The notes: generated by a model from the sequence alone, not told the origin. 64,000 bases of DNA from Lepidurus packardi (GCA_023053545.1 JAKZAN010000098.1:32948-96947); one strand, 5' to 3'; positions 1 to 11,377 are shown, numbered from the stretch's first letter. Translations and numbers: made by a program.

Positions 1-396
1 CGAACTGCTCACCTCGCGGCCTGAAGTGTCCAGCAGACTCCAGTCACCCCCTATTTTCACTTCAGACCTGTCCTTTTATTATGTGGGTATAATTTCGTCC
101 TACATTTGCTTGGTCGTGTTCTGAGCAGCCCTAGTTTGCAGGAACGACAGAAGACTTGCAATACCCACAGCCAGCAGCCCACCCAGCAGTATATGGTTCT
201 TATTGACATTTTAATTTTCATAAGAAGTCTGATCTTCAGTGCTGAGGAGCTGCTTACTGATTTAGTCATGAGCCTTTTTTAGTTCTTCGGGGCTAAGACG
301 AGGCTTTGGCCTATCTCCATCGTTATTGCCGGAAATGGCGTGCTTCCGAAAAGAGAGGAGTCTGGGGAATGCAGTGAGTCTACGCACAAGAATCAT
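1..396 (-). CDS. SCO1: SCO1/SenC-like mitochondrial copper chaperone, 5' part only
   Basis: Read on the minus strand with TAA/TAG as Glu, the frame is open from ATG at 396 to the window edge. It starts with a basic, Arg-rich leader (MILVRRLTAFPRLLSFRK) typical of mitochondrial targeting. A charged linker and one hydrophobic membrane segment (HILLGGLLAVGIASLLSF) follow. The last residues match the start of the SCO thioredoxin-like domain (IGGDWSLLDTSGREVS; family pattern GGxFxLxDxxGxxV). SCO proteins deliver copper to cytochrome c oxidase subunit II at the inner mitochondrial membrane. The copper-binding CxxxC and the distal His lie outside the window, so function rests on architecture plus the domain start. 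At least three in-frame TAA/TAG codons fall in the acidic linker. It is divergent from the S49 gene, whose ATG is 44 bp away. Confidence 0.72.
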
Positions 397-439
397 TGGC
401 CTATTTTTATAATTTTCTAATAATTACTTCTCCTAGGTC

Positions 440-1243
440 ATGCACCAGATACGACAAATATTGGGTAAGGCCTCCAGCTTTATCATCGGCAGGAGACTTT
501 CCCGCATCCAACCTTCCATCTCCGTCCTCCATATTTCCGGAGACATAAACACTCGCACTACCCAGCGAATCACTCAAGACCTCGCTCGCATCTCCCCGAA
601 ATCCGCAGCAATCGCTGTCCTTGTCAATTCCGAGCAGGGTTCCATTGCACAGGCCCATATCATCACCCAAAAGATCCTCCTCAAAGCAAAATCTCTAAAC
701 ATACCCGTAATTACCTTCGGCCAGGATGTTTGCGTGGGCTCAGGATTCCTCGTTTTGGCAGCAGGACACAATGCTTACGTCGATAACAGCACCGTAGTAG
801 GCGGGACGAACGTAGGAGTCAACAAAGTAGATGCAACCGTACTGTTCCACAATTTTGGAGTGGAAAAGACAGTGGCACACCTTCCAGGCTCTCATTTCTT
901 GAAGAGTGACCTTGATTCAAATGCATCCCTTTCTGGAGAAAAAAGGAATGAGATAAGTGAGATATCACGGGAATTCCGTACCGAAGTCGAGAGACAAATA
1001 TGTCTGCATCGCAAAAATAAAGTTGACGAGAAAACTGTGAGCATGGCGTTGATGCTGGGGCAGGAGGCTGTGAAGACAGGCTTGGTGGATGGTGTGGGGA
1101 CCTTCAATGAAGTACTGTCGAAACAATTCCATAATGTCAAGATCGTGCATGTGATGCCTTCGCCGCTGAGAAGGCTGTTAAACGAATTCAATAACTTTAG
1201 GATATATACTGAAGTAAGAAAAGCCTTCCGGACAGAATCATGA
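440..1243 (+). CDS. S49-family (SppA-like) serine peptidase
   Basis: One exon of 267 residues, ATG at 440 to TGA, with no internal TAA/TAG. The fold resembles signal peptide peptidase A/S49 or ClpP-like crotonase-fold proteases. An early AVLVNSEQGSIAQAHII segment corresponds to the oxyanion-side strand. A central GQDVCVGSGFLVLAAG block (residues about 95-110) aligns with the S49 nucleophile region, where the Ser of SGG/GSG attacks the peptide bond. Downstream VDNSTVVGGTNVGV resembles the conserved STxTGSIGV strand. A late ALMLGQEAVKTGLVDGVG segment matches the family's GxxAxxxGLVD motif. The protein is about the size of one SppA domain. The first 30 residues are basic and could be a mitochondrial leader. 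Substrate is unknown. The SGG to GSG variation leaves catalytic competence unproven. Confidence 0.72.
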   Translation: MHQIRQILGKASSFIIGRRLSRIQPSISVLHISGDINTRTTQRITQDLARISPKSAAIAVLVNSEQGSIAQAHIITQKILLKAKSLNIPVITFGQDVCVGSGFLVLAAGHNAYVDNSTVVGGTNVGVNKVDATVLFHNFGVEKTVAHLPGSHFLKSDLDSNASLSGEKRNEISEISREFRTEVERQICLHRKNKVDEKTVSMALMLGQEAVKTGLVDGVGTFNEVLSKQFHNVKIVHVMPSPLRRLLNEFNNFRIYTEVRKAFRTES

Positions 1244-1369
1244 TCGCAGGCAGACGACAGTACTGATAAATAGCTTTTAACTGTTCAAGTTGAGATAAAT
1301 GCATAGACCTTGCCATATTTGGACATCTTTTGCGGATCAGCTGTTTAGATTAACACCAATATGGAGCCG

Positions 1370-4300
1370 TCAGACATCAATTTTCATGGCCTGGTAGGCT
1401 GTTCCAATGTGAGAGTGTACGACTTACACGCTGAGAACTGACTTAGTGGGGAACATCTCCTTGATGGTTTAGCGACAGTTATCATCGAGTAACACTCCTT
1501 TTTTGGCATCTTTGGGCATTATGCTCATTCGTATCTTCGAATCATTGAAAGGGTAGATTTTGTCTTAGTATGTAGTTTCCAGCTCCCTGAATTGGCTGAG
1601 AATCACCTCTTTGAGTTGTGCTCCTGTGAAACTGGATTTATAGATTTTGACTATTAGAGGATTGCCTAAGTAAACTCCGTTACGGTTCTTATGGCACACA
1701 TAGATATTGCACTTCGAGGCATTGCCTGTGTTTTGATGTCCGTTCCTACTAACTGGGCCATCTTGGTTAATGGTATCACTAGCAGAATGCGTATCGACAC
1801 AAGAGAGAGGAAAGCTTACGAGGAGGTCTTATTAAACAATTACTTTACAGTTAATTTTGGAAATTTGAGGGTATAAGGGTTCATCGAGTCTCAACTCTTT
1901 TAGTATTTTATCGGCTGAAGTGTCTAGAGCGACCATCCTTAAGGATCCTTCAGTTCTGGATTTGTCTTCGATAAGAGCGTTTTTGATGGTATCATTCTGT
2001 TCGAGAATGCCTAATGTCTCTTGTACTGTGGTACTTTTAGTTATGACGAGAGTAACTTCTTCCGATGTCCGAAAGTTCAATCGAGCCCTGTATGAAACCT
2101 TCAGCACAAAGTTTTCTCCTCTATCGTTCACAGGGATGTCCGACTTTTGAAATACGATTGTACTATCGTGCTTGATAATGTCGATCAGAGTTTTGTTGGA
2201 CATTGCTCCCTCGGCGCCTTGCTATTGCTTTTGGTCTTCAGGATCGCTCACCTCAACGTACTTCCCACTCTTGGATGGCTTGTGTTTGAGCACCAAGTAG
2301 CGATACGACATGAATGTCTCTCTGAGTTCTGGCGACAACACACTATGAAAGATGAAGAATCGGATGTCCTGCAGAGTCGAGTGCTTGGAAAGATAATGAC
2401 TGCTGCAGATCTACTTGTCTTCAGAACGGAAGACAACATACACTCGATCCGAATTCTATTTGTAGACTTCCTAAAGTCTTTCTACGTCAATCTCACTGTT
2501 CAAAAACAGTTTTTCCACGATTACCATTATGAGCCTGTTCCTGGGCGAGTCATTGCTGATAAAGTCTTCTGCCTCGATCCTTTGGATATCGAACTTGGTG
2601 CCGCTAGCTTCCAGGTAGTATTCATACTTGTAACTTTAGGTGTCGGTCTGGTACTTATCAGCTAAAGCCTTCAGACATTATTTGTATCGCAGATCTTTGC
2701 CCGTCAAAAAGAAGTAGTCGTCGATATTAAAAGCGACTGTGCCGTTGGGTTTGGTCTCATAGAGCTTTACTACCATTACCCAAGTGTTATTACAGGATTC
2801 TGTAGATTGCAGAAGGCTGGGAACCTATTCAAACTATTTGTTGTTTGAGGCAGGTCTAAGAGTATAACACTACCCCTCGTCGCTCCACAGGATCGCGTTG
2901 TCCCTAGATTTTTTGAACACGATCAGGATTGGACGAAAAATCTATCTGAATATCTCACCTAGTGTCGCATCCTCTCCTTTGTAATACAAACTCATCAGAC
3001 CTTCCTTTTGGGCCACTGAGCAGAAGTAAAGCCATATACCTGTTTGGTCATCCGAAGACCCCTGAGGGTACTGAGACAATATGTAACTCAAATAATCCTT
3101 GATAGGCTGGTCTTTCCGCAGATATTCTTTAACTGTGCCGGAAAAGTAGTTGTTTGAGTCTTCAGAGGAGTTGAGGTCTGTCTGATAAAGCATGCCGTTA
3201 GAAAGGCAAGGCATGCCTTTGATCAAGTTCCATTCTGTGACTTGAAATTCGATGTAGTCGATGCGCAGTTTCTTTTCCTTTTCTTACTCGTGCCTTCGGT
3301 GGTACTACTCGTGTATCCATTGGGGATAAACATGGGCGGGAGCATTAAGCCTGAAGATTTTATGTTTCCAAGAGTCACTCACATACACCAGCATGTAGGC
3401 AGTAGACTGCATATTGATTATCTCCTCTGTGAGGGTGAGTTCTTGTGGATGTAAGTGTTTCACAGAATAGCTTCCACCGAAATTCTCATCGAATACCTTT
3501 TCGCGAGAAGCTTCCTCGACTTGCTCGTCGTTGAATAAAAACCATTTTTAGTTAATTCTCAGGTAGGCGTAGTAGTGTCCTGAGTTCGCCCTGCGTCCCG
3601 CATGCACTAGAACTGCATACAGAGTATAATTAGTTTTGTCGACACCTTTTGCCAGCTGGTCCACCCTTAGAGTTTCAGGGTATGTGTACCTGTCCAGAAT
3701 TTTAACATTCTCATCGGTTTCATAGTTGTACTCAAACCTTTTGAGCTGGATCAGCAAGACTGGCGGTAAATTTGATATTACAACTCCTTTGCGGGCCCTT
3801 TGCTTGCCGAAGGTTTCGGTATCGTACATGTTGTCAGCGTCGAGCAACTCGTAGCCCATATACTCTTGGGCGAGGGACGACTCGAGGCTGTCGTAGTTTT
3901 TGGTGCTCAGCTGCAAGTCGAAGAATCTTTCCTGTCTCTACGAACGGAATTCAATATCTGTGCATTCAATGAAATGAGTGAGAGTTCCTTCGAATATCTC
4001 ATTCAGGGCATTGAAGTGTCGCCCATCTGCATTAATCTTCTTCTCCAGTGCTTCAAAAAAGAGGTAGCAGAACTCCTGAACATCTTGTTGCACTCCTGTC
4101 TCCTTCCGAGACCATCCGTAAGACCTGCACAATTCCTGCGTCGATACCGCCTTGTTGTCGTGGGCCAGTCGGTAAAACAAGAACTGCAGAGTGCCAGGGA
4201 ACTTATCAGGCTTGTCTGTGGTGTCGAGGGCCAGAATGATTTGGCGCAAGTGTGGGAGGTGGTAAAGCATTTGGAGATACGAGTTCATGTAGCAGGTATT

Positions 4301-5077
4301 ACCTTGGTTGACTAAGCCATTGAGGCCAGGAACGGCGGAACCATTTTTGGGAATCGACCATTCCAAGTAGAGATCCAGGAACACATCAGATTTGATTTAT
4401 TTGATCCCCATCTTCAGAAGCTGTTTACTTTCAGATGTATTCAACTCTTTGGTTGTCCTTTTAATGACTCTTGACTCTGTCTGGTTACTGACCCAGTAAA
4501 TCTTCCCCCGTGTTGTCACTTGTAGAGTTGTTGGCAACTCACCAGTGCTCTCTATGCCCTATTCTTTAAGGCTTCCTCGTGGCATCTCATTTGTGCAATT
4601 ATCCAAGCTGACTGACTCCGGCAGTTGTTTTTGAACGAGTCTAGAGCTGGATTTCTGATTTAGGGTGTATTATATGGACAGTGTAGAGTTTTCCTTCTAA
4701 GTCAGGGAGGCTTGGTTGGTCAGTCTGATAATGAGAGCAGGTATCTTGTTTATACTGATCTACTGTTCAAACCGGTCTGCCCATTTACGGAGAGGAATAG
4801 TAATGATGAGATGGACTTCGTCCCACTCTTGTTGTTCTTCGACCTTGATATCTGAACAGGTGTCGAGCGGGATGACTGCAGGGATGGGAGTGGTGTTCTA
4901 TTCTTGAAAGGATCTGTTGCGGGGTCTTTTTCTGGCGCGTTGGGGTTTTACGATTGGGGGCTTGGTGTGTTCTGGCTGCTATGCAGGTTCAGCATGGATA
5001 TGCTATTACTATGGAGGAGGCTTTTTGGTCAAGGGAGGGGAGGCATGAGCCTTTTTTGGCGTGGTCTGTGTGGACAT
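1370..5077 (-). CDS. USP7: USP7-like ubiquitin-specific protease (MATH-like region, USP core, C-terminal UBL-like region)
   Basis: A single uninterrupted minus-strand frame of about 1,235 residues runs from ATG at 5077 to TGA at 1370-1372, read through many in-frame TAA/TAG (Glu). The Pro/Lys-rich N-terminus is followed by a beta-rich, TRAF/MATH-like stretch. The peptidase core starts at about codon 250 with the Cys box GLVNQGNTCYMNSYLQ and a VQQDVQEFCYLFFEALE segment. The His box is SGHYYAYLR near 3560. Next comes a USP7-specific stretch (NMQSTAYMLVYVSD, compare TNAYMLVYIRES in animal USP7) and a long C-terminal region where family members carry ubiquitin-like domains. Catalytic Cys and His are both present. 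USP7 removes ubiquitin from nuclear regulators. Length is close to animal USP7 (about 1,100). In a standard-code reading the gene appears as a dozen fragments. Confidence 0.9.
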
Positions 5078-5207
5078 TCGGCACCGTTGACAGAGATTCT
5101 CCAAAACACAGAATGAGTTTAATTGCTGTCTTATAGGATTGATATCTAGTTTATAATACAGAGGGTCGATTCTGTGAAAAGCCTACTCCTACTCTTAGAC
5201 ACGTACA

Positions 5208-5641
5208 TCATGGGCTCCTGGTCTCCAGCTTGGTGGAGACTGCATGGCTGCCGCTCCCTTGGTTCCTTGTTGTGTCTGCCTCATCCACGTGATCGGGGGT
5301 TTCTTCCACTATTGGTCTAATCTATTGTGTGTTGGCTTCGCCTGAATCCTCGAGTCTTTGTTTCAAAACTTGTAGATTCTTTCTGGCTTTGTGGATGCTC
5401 CTTAGATTGTTAAAGACGGCGTCGAAGTTTGTCCTGACACTTGCGATTATTTTAGAAGCGTCTGTAAAGGCAGTGGTTGCTTCAAGATACATGCGATCGG
5501 AGTAATCGACGAGATCGGAAAGCGTATCGACAGTCTCGGACAGGTGGTGGATGCTGCAGAGTAACGGGAGGTAGGTTACGTAGAGTGTTGGTTGCCGATG
5601 ATGAATTTATAGGTTTCTTCGGGGAGAAGCTCGCGTTGCAT
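5208..5641 (-). CDS. Small helical protein resembling KxDL-motif (BORC subunit) proteins
   Basis: Two exons are joined by a 26-nt intron (5554-5579; GTAACC...CTGCAG on the minus strand), giving about 135 residues from ATG 5641 to TGA 5208-5210. The centre is a predicted helix whose FDAVFNNLRSIHKA segment resembles the KxDLDxIFxRIRxLK signature of KXD1-type proteins. Those are subunits of the BORC/BLOC-related complexes that position lysosomes. The C-terminus is acidic and probably disordered. The exact Lys-x-Asp-Leu core is only partly kept, so the family call is tentative. Start choice: this ATG is the only one that gives the continuous helix, and the USP7 promoter lies just downstream. An alternative is an unrelated small coiled coil. 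Confidence 0.5.
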
Positions 5642-5777
5642 ATCTGGGAGGCCAAGAAATTAAAATACACTCCAGCCTAGTCAATAATATAGCTCGTTAC
5701 CCTTGTTGTTTTTTTAACGAACTTCTGAAATAATTCCAGCTTCCCATAAATCCTCGCGCCTGTCTCGAGTCTCAAGC

Positions 5778-7352
5778 ATGTTCCGCCGTCGTGACCCCCG
5801 CACTGCTGACCCTAGTGAGCGACTACGCAAGCACAGGGAAACCGAGATGTTGATCCTACTAGACAAATGCACTCGTAACAAACTTCTCCGCCACCCATCC
5901 TACACCTTCCCAGAAATCAGCAAGGACGACAAAATACTGCTCCGCCAGCAGGTCAAAGATAATAATCTAACCCTTGTGGCTCTCCTCAGCGCCCACAAAA
6001 AGACACCCGACTTCAGTGCACTCCAGATAGACTTACGTCGCATTCTGGCTACAGTCAAGGCCAGAGTGGCTAATGCCTTCGCCAATCCCACCGAGCACAA
6101 TTCTCGCAAGAGCAACTCTCGCGTATCTTCTGTACAAAGTACCTATCGCGGGGCTACTTCCTGCGCCAAGAGTTCATTTCCTGGCTGCCTGCCAGGAGGG
6201 TTGGCGCAGCTGCTGTGCAAAAATACTGAGGATCTGGATCGACTACAAATGATGCTAGTTGTGGATCACCGTAACAACAACTTCGTGCATCGAGGCCAAA
6301 TAACTGAAGTTTATAACGATGAAGTGGTCAAAGGGTAGTCGGACAATAAATATAGCGACGAAGATTGTGCAGATGGGGATGATACGCAGTTTGAGGAAGA
6401 GGGCCTTTTGTGCTATCGCAAGTATAATCCTGCGGCTGAACTGCAGGAATACGCACAGAGAATCAAAGAACAGGTCAGGGTGATTAGTACTCGTGATCTG
6501 GAGACGAAAATTGCGAACCAGATCGACCAGGAAATAGACAGAGAATTCGCGAATCTCTCCATCTCAGATCCCAACAGTATCGGGATAGCCAATACTTTCC
6601 TTCCTGTCTAAGATTCCATCGATGAAAGTACACTCATGGGATGGGCCAAAGGGGAGCACTAACCCAGCATCCAAAGTTAAATCCCCCATAAAGAATATGA
6701 CGAGTTTTCTAGCCACAACTTCGGGGCCTTCGAAGAACTTGACTGCTCTTTTAACAACCCAATCAAGTTATCAAGCCCCAATCATGGCGAAGTGAGCAAG
6801 AAGCTGACACTCTTTTCAGAAATGATTGAGGCCAACACTTAATAGAACTCAACCAGAGATGAAGGAAACCATGACTTCAGAAGGAAAGCCTTCCCAATCC
6901 GAGAAAATGTTTCGGAATGGCAGTGGGAGTTACCTTCCAAGGGGTCTCATCCTTCCGTATTGAGGTAGCACAACAGAGAAAATAGCAGACAGTCTGAAAA
7001 CGAGGGCTGTAGACAAGTGGGGAACGGAAATTTAAAAGACCAAACGAGTGTTTGGTACAAGAAATTCTTGGAAACCAGTTCCAAGTATATGATCAAGTAA
7101 GATTATCCAGTGCCGGAGCCATCTGCGCTAAGCGTCAGCCAAACTGTCGATATTCAATCGAGCGGAATGGCAGGAAAATGCATGCAGTTAGGCTTGAATC
7201 TAGAAAAGGTCAATGAGACATGGAAATGTTCGGGGCCTCAGGAGTAGGCGACAGAGCTCTTCAGTTTCCGGAAGGCCACAGAGAACACGAAACATGGAGA
7301 ATTCTACAAACGACTACAGATGGAACTGGAGGACACTGATGTTTCGGTATGA
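5778..7352 (+). CDS. Hypothetical protein, 524 residues, no recognised family
   Basis: A single open frame runs from ATG 5778 to TGA 7350-7352, crossing about ten TAA/TAG codons that read well as Glu in acidic contexts (for example VVKG-E-SDNKYSDEDC). The N-terminal 110 residues are basic and probably helical (RRRDPRTADPSERLRKHRE). A Ser/Cys/Gly-rich middle leads to a short ordered-looking LQMMLVVDHRNNNFVHRG segment. A helical AELQEYAQRIKEQVRVI stretch follows, then a long polar tail rich in Asn, Ser, Glu and Lys. I see no signal peptide, membrane segment or catalytic motif. No TGA occurs in 525 codons, which chance alone would rarely allow, so it is very likely coding. It may be a fast-evolving or lineage-specific protein. 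Confidence 0.68.
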
Positions 7353-7440
7353 GGAGATCTAATTACTTATATGTATTTGCCGTGGCCGGAAGGTTGAGTT
7401 TCGCACTCGCTTATAATTACACCATTATCTCCATCTCGTC

Positions 7441-8174
7441 ATGACTTTACTCGCAGCTCCCAAAACAAAGATAGCCTTTTTCGAGTTCACAGGCACCATG
7501 TTTCTAGCTTATGGCGTCGTCTGCTCCTCCATCAAAGGATACCCCTCTGATTTCTTCATCTCGTGTTCTCTCTACTTGGCCATCGGTTGGGCTTCGGACT
7601 TCTCTGGGGCTCACTTCAACCCAGCCGTGAGCCTCGCTTTGTACTTGCATAATAAATATGACTACCTGTGGTTGTATCTCGTCAGCCAAGTCTTGGGAGC
7701 TCTTACCGGAGTTTTCGGAGGTACATCTTTTCATGAGCAGTTCGTATCCTTTGTATAGCCTACCTTTTGACCGAAAAGACACTAATTCCAGTATAGGATG
7801 GACTGACGATCTCTATGTATGTGCACTATGCTTGTAAGGAAATAGTCGGCGCCTTTTTGTTTTGCCATAGCGTCCTCCTTGTGGCAAATAAGAACACTTC
7901 ATTTACCCGCAAGCCTCAATATGTGCAAGCCTTCGTTCCGACTGCACTATTCGTCTGCAGATTCTTGGCTGGTAACGTAGGTATCAACCCAGCAGTGGAC
8001 TTGGCAGCTCTAGTAGCTCATGCAGTGATGAAGGGAGGAAATATTGGTAGTTTCTGGATAGGAGTGGCGTCGCCGCTAGTGGGAGGAGCAGTGGGCGGGC
8101 TGTTCCATAAATTGGCTTACGAACCAAGTGTGTGCCTGAGCCGAGAGGAGAATAGAGTAAAGAAAGTTGGATGA
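7441..8174 (+). CDS. Aquaporin/MIP-family channel with non-canonical second NPA box
   Basis: Two exons with one intron of about 44 nt (likely 7753-7796, GTATAG...TATAG; the exact donor is uncertain) give about 230 residues with six hydrophobic helices. The first half holds helix 1 with a Glu (FFEFTGTMFLAYGVV) and the first half-helix box AHFNPAVSLALYL. The second half begins KEIVGAFLFCHSVLL and holds the second box GNVGINPAVDLAALVAH. The last helix is GSFWIGVASPLVGGAVGGL. Both NPA triplets are intact, but the residue after the second NPA is Val rather than the near-universal Arg of the selectivity filter. MIP channels pass water, glycerol or other small solutes across membranes. Osmotic control through the contractile vacuole is a plausible role, but that is inference. 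Confidence 0.8.
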
Positions 8175-8295
8175 TTCTAGACTCGAAACTATTGGAGAAT
8201 AAGGTGGAGAGCGGAGGCGAAGAGGGTTTAGCAATTCGAGAGTTGATTGATTTAGTGTTAAATAATAGTGCCTAGTTAAATAAATTTGATCGAAA

Positions 8296-9477
8296 ATGGA
8301 AAGAACCATCATGGAAACACGTGTGTCTGCCATCCCCGAAGATGTCCTACTCGACCCCCGATACAGGTAGACGTCCCTCGCATCCCAGACCGAAGACAAA
8401 GTCAGCTGCGTCTTCGTCCAGCACAAGGCTCGAGTAACAACTCATTCTGATTTGTGTTGCTTCTCTGTGCCTCTTCCTCTGTATGTCTGTGAGCAGAGTG
8501 CAGAGCTATCGGGTCAGAGCATCCTTGTAGATCTAAGGACTTCGAAAGCAGTATTGCAAGTTGGAAGAGATGTTGGAAGATAAACTCTAAATCATCTAAT
8601 AACTCAGAAACCAGGTGGCAGAATCTAGCAAATATAAGCACGAGTACGAGCAACTGTATTCTTAGTACTCCAGGCTGAGTCACGCACATAAACTACTCCA
8701 GAACGAAGCAGCCCCCGATTGTAGCTGTGCCTCCACTGCTCAGAAATTCCAAGAATCCCAAAAGGTCTTCAAAGAGAAGCTCGAAGAAGAAAAACTGCTG
8801 CTGAGCAACCAAGTGCAGATGTTGCAGCAAGAAATATCAAGTCTCAAATATCAAATCAAGAACCAGCCGAACCAGCCCACTGAAATACAAAAGTTAAAGT
8901 ATGCCATGGTCACAACCAAAAGAGTGTCTGACTTCCGATTCTGGGACGAAAATACCCTATCTTCTAAAGAGCACAACGAGACACAGAAGCTGGGTGACCC
9001 AAGAGTCGGAGGTTTCTTCACAAAGAACCTTAAGTCCAAGTCACAATAAGCCGTATCGCAGAATGATTATAAACAGGAGGTCCTCAGGCTCAGAGATGAA
9101 CTCGCCATGAAGTAGGACGAACTCAGCATCAGAAGCCAAGAAACTGGCTGTTTAAAAACAGATCTCTTGAATCTCACGCAAAAACTCCAGCAGAGCCTGT
9201 TCAGCGAAGCAGCATATAGGGAGAGTCAAGCAGAGATTTACCGGCTAATGGGAGAGTTGGCTTAGAAAGATATGTTGGTCGAAAGATTGTGGAGATAGGG
9301 AAGAGAGTACGGGGTATGTTGTTGTGGAATCCGGTGCAATGGAGGGACTTGCAGTTTGGAGGAAGTGAAACGGCAGCTGCAGAGCATCAAGCGAAGTTAG
9401 AAGAGATAACTTAAAAAGGTGCTGAGTTGTCTGAAACTGCAGACGGCTTCATGAAGACATAAGCTCAAATAGTTTGA
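8296..9477 (+). CDS. Coiled-coil protein of unknown function
   Basis: Three exons: ATG 8296, intron 8434-8503 (70 nt, GTAACA...GTGCAG), intron 9315-9355 (41 nt, GTATGT...TTGCAG), TGA 9475-9477; about 356 residues. After a 45-residue leader the protein is almost entirely heptad-like helix, rich in Glu, Lys, Gln and Leu (for example EEMLEDKLEIIEELRNQ and LRDELAMKEDELSIRSQ). A less helical insertion around 8905-9040 includes RVSDFRFWDENTL. Several heptad Glu residues are encoded by TAA/TAG. The second splice restores the frame into a Glu-rich end, which supports the model. Coiled coils of this kind are common in ciliary and cortical cytoskeleton proteins, but nothing here gives a specific identity. 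Confidence 0.62.
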
Positions 9478-9560
9478 GAGATGCGTCACCATCTATAACG
9501 ACTTCTACTTCGCCTAAATAGAAAAGAATGATACTACATGTTTAAAACACAGGATCAGCA

Positions 9561-10653
9561 TCAGCAGCAAGGCAACTTGCACCCAGCCTTTCCAGTTTTG
9601 CAGCTTTCCTTCTTATTTTTTTTAGGCTTTTCCTTTTCTTCTTCATCATCCTCTTCCTCTTCTTCGATGCCCTCCAAACCTTCATAGTCAGGCCCATAGC
9701 CCACACCCAGGTAGAACTCAATCGCGTAAGGGATTACTTCTTCGTAGATACCGCTGGCAATCACATATTGTTGTTCCAGCTGTTCCACTTCCTCGTCATT
9801 CTCCTCTTCCTCCTCTTCCTTTTCCTCAGCCTCGTCCGTGTCTAGATCGATGCTTGCGAAGAAGTGGAAGAAGGACTCTTCCTTTACTTGTTTGCTGGTA
9901 GTTTTGCGCTCGCCATTTTTCTTCTTCTGCTTCTTCTTCACTACCTTGATGGTCACGTTCTTGCCCTCCTTCCATCTGATCACGTCGCCATGACTGTTCT
10001 TAATTTCATCGCCTTCTAACGTGAATTCCTTCAACAGTACACTATTCTCGAACCATTGGTTCTCACTAAAGTAAAACTTCACAGTAAGGGTCTTTCCGTC
10101 CTCTGATTTGGTTCCCTCAATGCGGGTTAGGTGTTCGAGAATGGGCTCATCAATGGGCTTGATTTCGCCAGCGAACTCAGACTGGAGGAGGCAACGGAGC
10201 CAGAAGCCCTTGAAAGGTTCTGCTTGAAGATAGTTCTTCTGGAGTCCCTGCTCCTCAGCAGTGAGGACTTGTTCGACGCCCTGGAAATCTTCAGGAACGA
10301 GGGGACGGGTGCCTTCAATGATTTCGTTGATCTAAAGAGAATGTGGTAGGGCTTTTAAAACAAAGAAAATACTTTGGTGAGGTAGGACTCAATCTATTTT
10401 CTGTATTTGAGTTAGATGCCGTTGATCTCCTTCTCGAGGCTGTCATCGAGTTTACGCTTTTCGATCAGGAAGCCGTCGATGGCGATAGCCTGAACCTTCT
10501 CGGCGAGAGTGGGTAGGGCCTTGATGGCGTGTTGGACTTATTGTTCGGGGGTGAGTTCCTGTGTGGAAGAGGGTTAGGGAGGAGCGAGAGTACTTCGATG
10601 GAGTCTTGTTAGGGTTGCTGGGACTTGGCGTCGGCGCTGGTCTTGCGTACCAT
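9561..10653 (-). CDS. NAP1: Nucleosome assembly protein 1 (NAP1/SET family histone chaperone)
   Basis: Three exons: ATG 10653, introns 10559-10593 (35 nt) and 10332-10372 (41 nt), both phase 0, stop TGA at 9561; about 338 residues. The N-terminal dimerisation helix includes EKVQAIAIDGFLIEKRKLDD. The core holds the NAP signature GFWLRCLLQ...IKPIDEPILEHL, then TVKFYFSENQWFENSVLLKEF and WKEGKNVTIKVVKKKQ. The C-terminus is a long acidic tail of Glu/Asp runs, as in all NAP1 proteins, for binding H2A-H2B. The last residues end in Cys-Cys after a Cys-rich KTGKAGCKLPCC, which could be prenylated or palmitoylated; a CaaX-like end is known in some NAP1 proteins. The gene sits next to divergent H3/H4 genes, giving a chromatin-themed block, though I see no shared promoter. 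Confidence 0.93.
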
Positions 10654-10963
10654 TTGTTGAACTGTTGGCTTTGTAATAATTTAAGGTTCTGATAATTATG
10701 CAATTATTGTTTGGGATTTGGTGGGGACTAGATCTACAACAGTGTGGAGTCAATAGGAACATCAACTAGCAATAATGCATATAGATGTTGCTTAAATCAG
10801 GGGCTGGTATATTGACACTAGGATTCGAATCAACGTATCGTTAACCGCCTCGCCCCAATTTTAAATGGCACTAACTCACCTGCCACTTCTTTAAAATATC
10901 CCAAACCGAAAGAATCCAACAAAACAGCAGATGCATAATTAAGATTCATCGTACACACTCAAA
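10654..10963. other. Intergenic stretch between NAP1 start and H3 end, with a small inverted-repeat element
   Basis: This 310-bp gap is AT-rich and holds no convincing gene. Within it, about 10803-10863 carries GGGGC and GCCCC arms about 48 nt apart. Read on the minus strand it contains a D-arm-like GCGAGGCGGTTAACG and a T-loop-like TTCGAATC, but the spacing does not fit a complete tRNA. The side next to NAP1 probably contains the NAP1 promoter. The side next to 10964 should hold the H3 3' end. Confidence 0.35.
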
Positions 10964-11377
10964 TCAGAATCTGTCGCCCCTGATTCTTCTTGCCAACTGC
11001 AGATCTCTGGTCATGATGGTCACTCTTCTCGCATGGATCGCGCACAGGTTGGTGTCTTCGAACAGAGACACCAGGTACGCCTCCGCAGCCTCCTGCAAAG
11101 CAAGCACAGCTGAGGACTGGAATCTCAGCTCCTGCTTGAACTCATGTGCAAGCTCTCTGACGAGTCTCTGGAAAGGAAGCTTTCTGATGAGGAGATCAGT
11201 AGATTTTTGGTATTTTCTGATTTCTCTGAGGGCGACAGTTCCGGGTCTGAAGCGGTGGGGCTTCTTGACACCAGTGTTGACGGGGGCAGACTTCCTGGCG
11301 ATCTTCTGGGCAACGAGCTGCTTTCTGGGGACTTTCTGGGCAGTTGACTTTCTAGCGGTCTGTTTAGTTCTGGCCAT
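10964..11377 (-). CDS. H3: Histone H3
   Basis: Intronless, 137 codons, ATG 11377 to TGA 10964-10966, with no TAA/TAG codons. The tail [11 protein letters not shown] keeps K4 and the ARKS context of K9, and a second ARKS keeps K27. The core [38 protein letters not shown] and the end [13 protein letters not shown] are typical H3. Differences from canonical H3 lie mostly in tail residues 11-35 (for example [23 protein letters not shown]) and a few core sites. Cys appears in NLCAIHA as in other H3 proteins. It is divergently paired with H4 across a 237-bp promoter. Absence of introns and strong codon preference fit a highly expressed replication-type histone. Confidence 0.98.
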   Translation of the reverse strand: MARTKQTARKSTAQKVPRKQLVAQKIARKSAPVNTGVKKPHRFRPGTVALREIRKYQKSTDLLIRKLPFQRLVRELAHEFKQELRFQSSAVLALQEAAEAYLVSLFEDTNLCAIHARRVTIMTRDLQLARRIRGDRF

